From the NCBI RefSeq assembly GCF_900111245.1, contig NZ_FOGO01000007.1:304137-368136 (forward strand): DNA of 64,000 bases, written 5' to 3'. The position numbers were made by a program, and so were the translations under genes. Positions within the stretch are counted from its first letter, which is position 1. Each line of letters starts with the position of its first letter. This document shows positions 62,408 to 64,000 of this stretch, piece by piece. The notes below the pieces were generated by a model. That model saw only the letters and a program-made list of their open reading frames with translations, searched no databases and had not been told where the DNA came from. This DNA comes from Streptomyces qinglanensis. Its GTDB lineage: Bacteria; Actinomycetota; Actinomycetes; Streptomycetales; Streptomycetaceae.

Positions 62408-62750
62408 GTGACCGCAGTCCGTTCACCGGCGCACCGCGGCCGAGGGCCAACTGCCGGACCATCTCGTGCACCACGGTGACGACGGCCGGGTCGTCGACCA
62501 GATACACCTGCCGTCGCCCTTCCCGCCGCGAACGCACCAGCCCGGCCAGCTTCAGCTTGGCCAGGTGCTGGCTGACGGCGGGCAGCGTCCCGCCCACCCG
62601 TTCGGCGAGGTGCGTGACATCGCACTCGCCCTGGGACAGCGCCCAGACGATGTGCACCCTGGACGGCGAAGCCAACAGGCCGAAGGCGGTGGCCGCCTGC
62701 GTCAGCAACTCGGCGGAGGGGTCCTGCCCACCGTCTGCCTCGGGTGCCAC
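62391..62750 (-). CDS. ArsR-family metal-sensing repressor
   Basis: A 119-residue winged helix: FGLLASPSRVHIVWALSQGE, the recognition region GGTLPAVSQHLAKLKLAGLV, the wing SRREGRRQVYLVDD and a C-terminal helix ending HEFGA. His-containing C-terminal residues (VHEMVRQLALGRG, RSHEF) resemble alpha5 metal sites. The GTG at 62750 follows gggaggagagcg. It probably controls the pump gene that overlaps it. Confidence 0.86.
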   Translation of the reverse strand: MAPEADGGQDPSAELLTQAATAFGLLASPSRVHIVWALSQGECDVTHLAERVGGTLPAVSQHLAKLKLAGLVRSRREGRRQVYLVDDPAVVTVVHEMVRQLALGRGAPVNGLRSHEFGA

Positions 62751-63010
62751 CGCTCTCCTCCCGTCCGCGCCGTGTCCCCTCGCTCCGGGCAGCCTGGGCC
62801 CGCAGAGCACCTCAGTGTAGAGCGGGCACGGACGGCACCGGTGTCGCGGCGGCCGGACGGCGCGCAGCGGAAGCCGCAGGCGGTCTGCAACGGTTCGACG
62901 GCGACACGGTGAAACCGTCGTCACGCGCACGGTGACGGCGCATCCTTGCCTGGACGCCGGGGCCGCACTCGGCCGCAGGCGGACCCCAGGAGCCAGAAGG
63001 GAAAGAGCCG

Positions 63011-63490
63011 ATGCCCATACCCGTGTGCTCGCTGATCCTGAACGAGAACCAGAGAGTCGCCTCCGACAGCGCCTACCACGTGGTGCGCTTCCCGTTCGGC
63101 GGAGGCGAGTCCTACGACGCCGAGGGCATGCACCAGGTGCGTCAGCCGGACGGCTACGACGTCTCCGACTGGCGCGCCGACGACCGATCCGGACTGATCT
63201 GGCCCGCGGTCGACGGATGGGGGGTGGTCACCGTCATGATCCAGTGGGAGCCCGGCGACTACAGCGAACTGCGCGACCAAGTCGTACGCGATCCGCTCGG
63301 CCTCACCGACGACCCGGTGGACACCACGGCGACGGACCATCGGCGCCCCTCCCCCGGCATGCAGTGCTTCACCAAGCACCACGAGCTCTTCGTGCACCCG
63401 GACGTCCCGCTGGCCATCCGCGTCGCCCACAACGACTCCAGGTCCCGGGACCTGGTGCACGCGCAGTTCAAGCTGGCCATCCATACCTGA
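63011..63490 (+). CDS. Hypothetical protein (159 aa)
   Basis: A soluble, beta-rich protein with no signal peptide. Tyr/Trp-rich segments (YHVVRFPFGGGESYDAEGMH, LIWPAVDGWGVVTVMIQWEP, MQCFTKHHELFVHPDVPL) look like a conserved domain but I do not recognise it. gggaaagagccg precedes the ATG. Confidence 0.7.
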   Translation: MPIPVCSLILNENQRVASDSAYHVVRFPFGGGESYDAEGMHQVRQPDGYDVSDWRADDRSGLIWPAVDGWGVVTVMIQWEPGDYSELRDQVVRDPLGLTDDPVDTTATDHRRPSPGMQCFTKHHELFVHPDVPLAIRVAHNDSRSRDLVHAQFKLAIHT

Positions 63491-63618
63491 ACTTCCCGCG
63501 CCCGGCCGGATACTCCACAGAACAGACGAGCGGATATGCGAGGGAGCGGGTGGGAGGGGGTTCCTCCCGCCCGCTCCCTGGGGGTGTGGCGGTGGTGCTG
63601 GTGTGGTGCCGGTGTGCC

Positions 63619-63650
63619 TGTGGGCGTGTGGGCGTGTGGGCGTGTGGGCG
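63619..63650. repeat. Tandem 8-bp repeat (tgtgggcg, four copies)
   Basis: Exact copies followed by a gt-rich run, in the convergent gap before the transglycosylase. Confidence 0.8.
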
Positions 63651-63668
63651 TGTGTGTGGGGGGTGTTG

Positions 63669-64000
63669 TCAGTAGGCGGAGTCGACGTTGTCCATGCTGC
63701 CGTAGCGGTCGGCGGCGTAGTTGCAGGCGGCGACGATGTTGGCGACGGGGTCGGTGAGGTCGTCGGGGGTGCCCTTGACGTGGTACTGGTCGAAGGTGGG
63801 CTGGATGACCTGGAGGAGTCCCTTGGAGGGGATGCCCTTCTGGGCGTTGATGTCCCAGTCGTTGACGGCGTCGGGGTCGCCTGCGGATTCGCGGATGATG
63901 TTGCGCTTGATGCCGTCGTAGCTGCCGGGGATGTCGTGCTTGGCCATGACGGCGCGGGCCTCGCGGATCCAGCCGTCGAGGTTGTCCGCGTACTTGCCCT
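63669..64000 (-). CDS. Lytic transglycosylase (SLT-type), C-terminal part
   Basis: The frame runs leftward from the window edge and stops at 63669, so only the last 110 residues are present: IREARAVMAKHDIPGSYDG, IIRESAGDPDAVNDWDIN with the catalytic Glu, PSKGLLQVIQPTFDQYHVKG and the NIVAACNYAADRYGSMDNVD region. This is the SLT/goose-lysozyme-like fold used by resuscitation-associated and phage-type transglycosylases of Streptomyces. The N-terminus lies outside. Confidence 0.87.
   Translation of the reverse strand, partial: GKYADNLDGWIREARAVMAKHDIPGSYDGIKRNIIRESAGDPDAVNDWDINAQKGIPSKGLLQVIQPTFDQYHVKGTPDDLTDPVANIVAACNYAADRYGSMDNVDSAY

Noticed and set aside
63619..63650. A CRISPR array
   Set aside because: The units are 8-bp direct tandem copies with no spacers.

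Overview
The window is high-GC actinobacterial DNA, almost certainly from a Streptomyces or close relative. Third codon positions are strongly G/C, GTG starts and ATGA/GTGA stop-start overlaps are common, and the families present (IolC/B/D/A/E/G, PF04672 methyltransferase, DUF1876, DUF4360, LytR-CpsA-Psr) are typical of that genus. Gene content gives no exact species.

Left edge (1-4760): the right end of an integrated element. Six leftward genes are chained by overlapping stop/start codons, except for an 87-base gap before the GTG-started gene at 2305-2559. The chain ends in a MerR-type HTH (excisionase-like) gene and an Xre regulator. Opposite them lie a second Xre regulator and an ImmA/IrrE-like metallopeptidase, the layout of an ImmR/ImmA induction switch. 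The element ends at 4709-4753 in the displaced 3' half of a tRNA-Pro(GGG) gene, followed by a strong terminator. The integrase and the intact tRNA must lie to the left, outside the window.

Sugar catabolism (5254-23301): a myo-inositol cluster (LacI regulator, then divergently iolC, an aldolase-type barrel, iolB, iolD, iolA/mmsA, iolE, an MFS sugar porter, iolG and an iolH/iolI-like barrel) is followed, convergently, by a ribose-type operon read leftward: lacI, binding protein, permease, single-domain ATPase, ribokinase and ribose pyranase. Each regulator has its own candidate operators.

Middle (24088-32401): a MepB-like protein; an Lrp-type regulator divergent from a YtcJ-type amidohydrolase translationally coupled to an MHS-family symporter, apparently a small catabolic module; a PF04672 methyltransferase; an alpha/beta hydrolase; and an M50 protease with CBS domains.

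Stress cluster (31259-38692): the M50/CBS protease, an AhpD-like protein, a broken Hsp20 gene, DUF1876, a P-type ATPase and a tandem universal stress protein. This set mirrors members of the mycobacterial DosR (dormancy) regulon. A winged-helix regulator and two small secreted proteins follow; one of the latter has a cysteine layout resembling the tendamistat alpha-amylase inhibitors.

Right part (41607-64000): a metallo-beta-lactamase-fold hydrolase, an SRPBCC protein, a YdeP-type molybdopterin oxidoreductase, an alpha/beta hydrolase flanked by diverged inverted copies of a ~240 bp non-coding module, an AraC regulator, a DUF4360 protein, a trypsin-like protease with a tandem-repeat leader, a TetR/FAD-monooxygenase operon with three phased operator repeats, a methyltransferase, an MFS exporter divergent from a MarR regulator, a membrane protein, TatA divergent from an LCP enzyme, an ArsR/MgtA-like pair, a hypothetical protein and the C-terminal part of a lytic transglycosylase running off the right edge.
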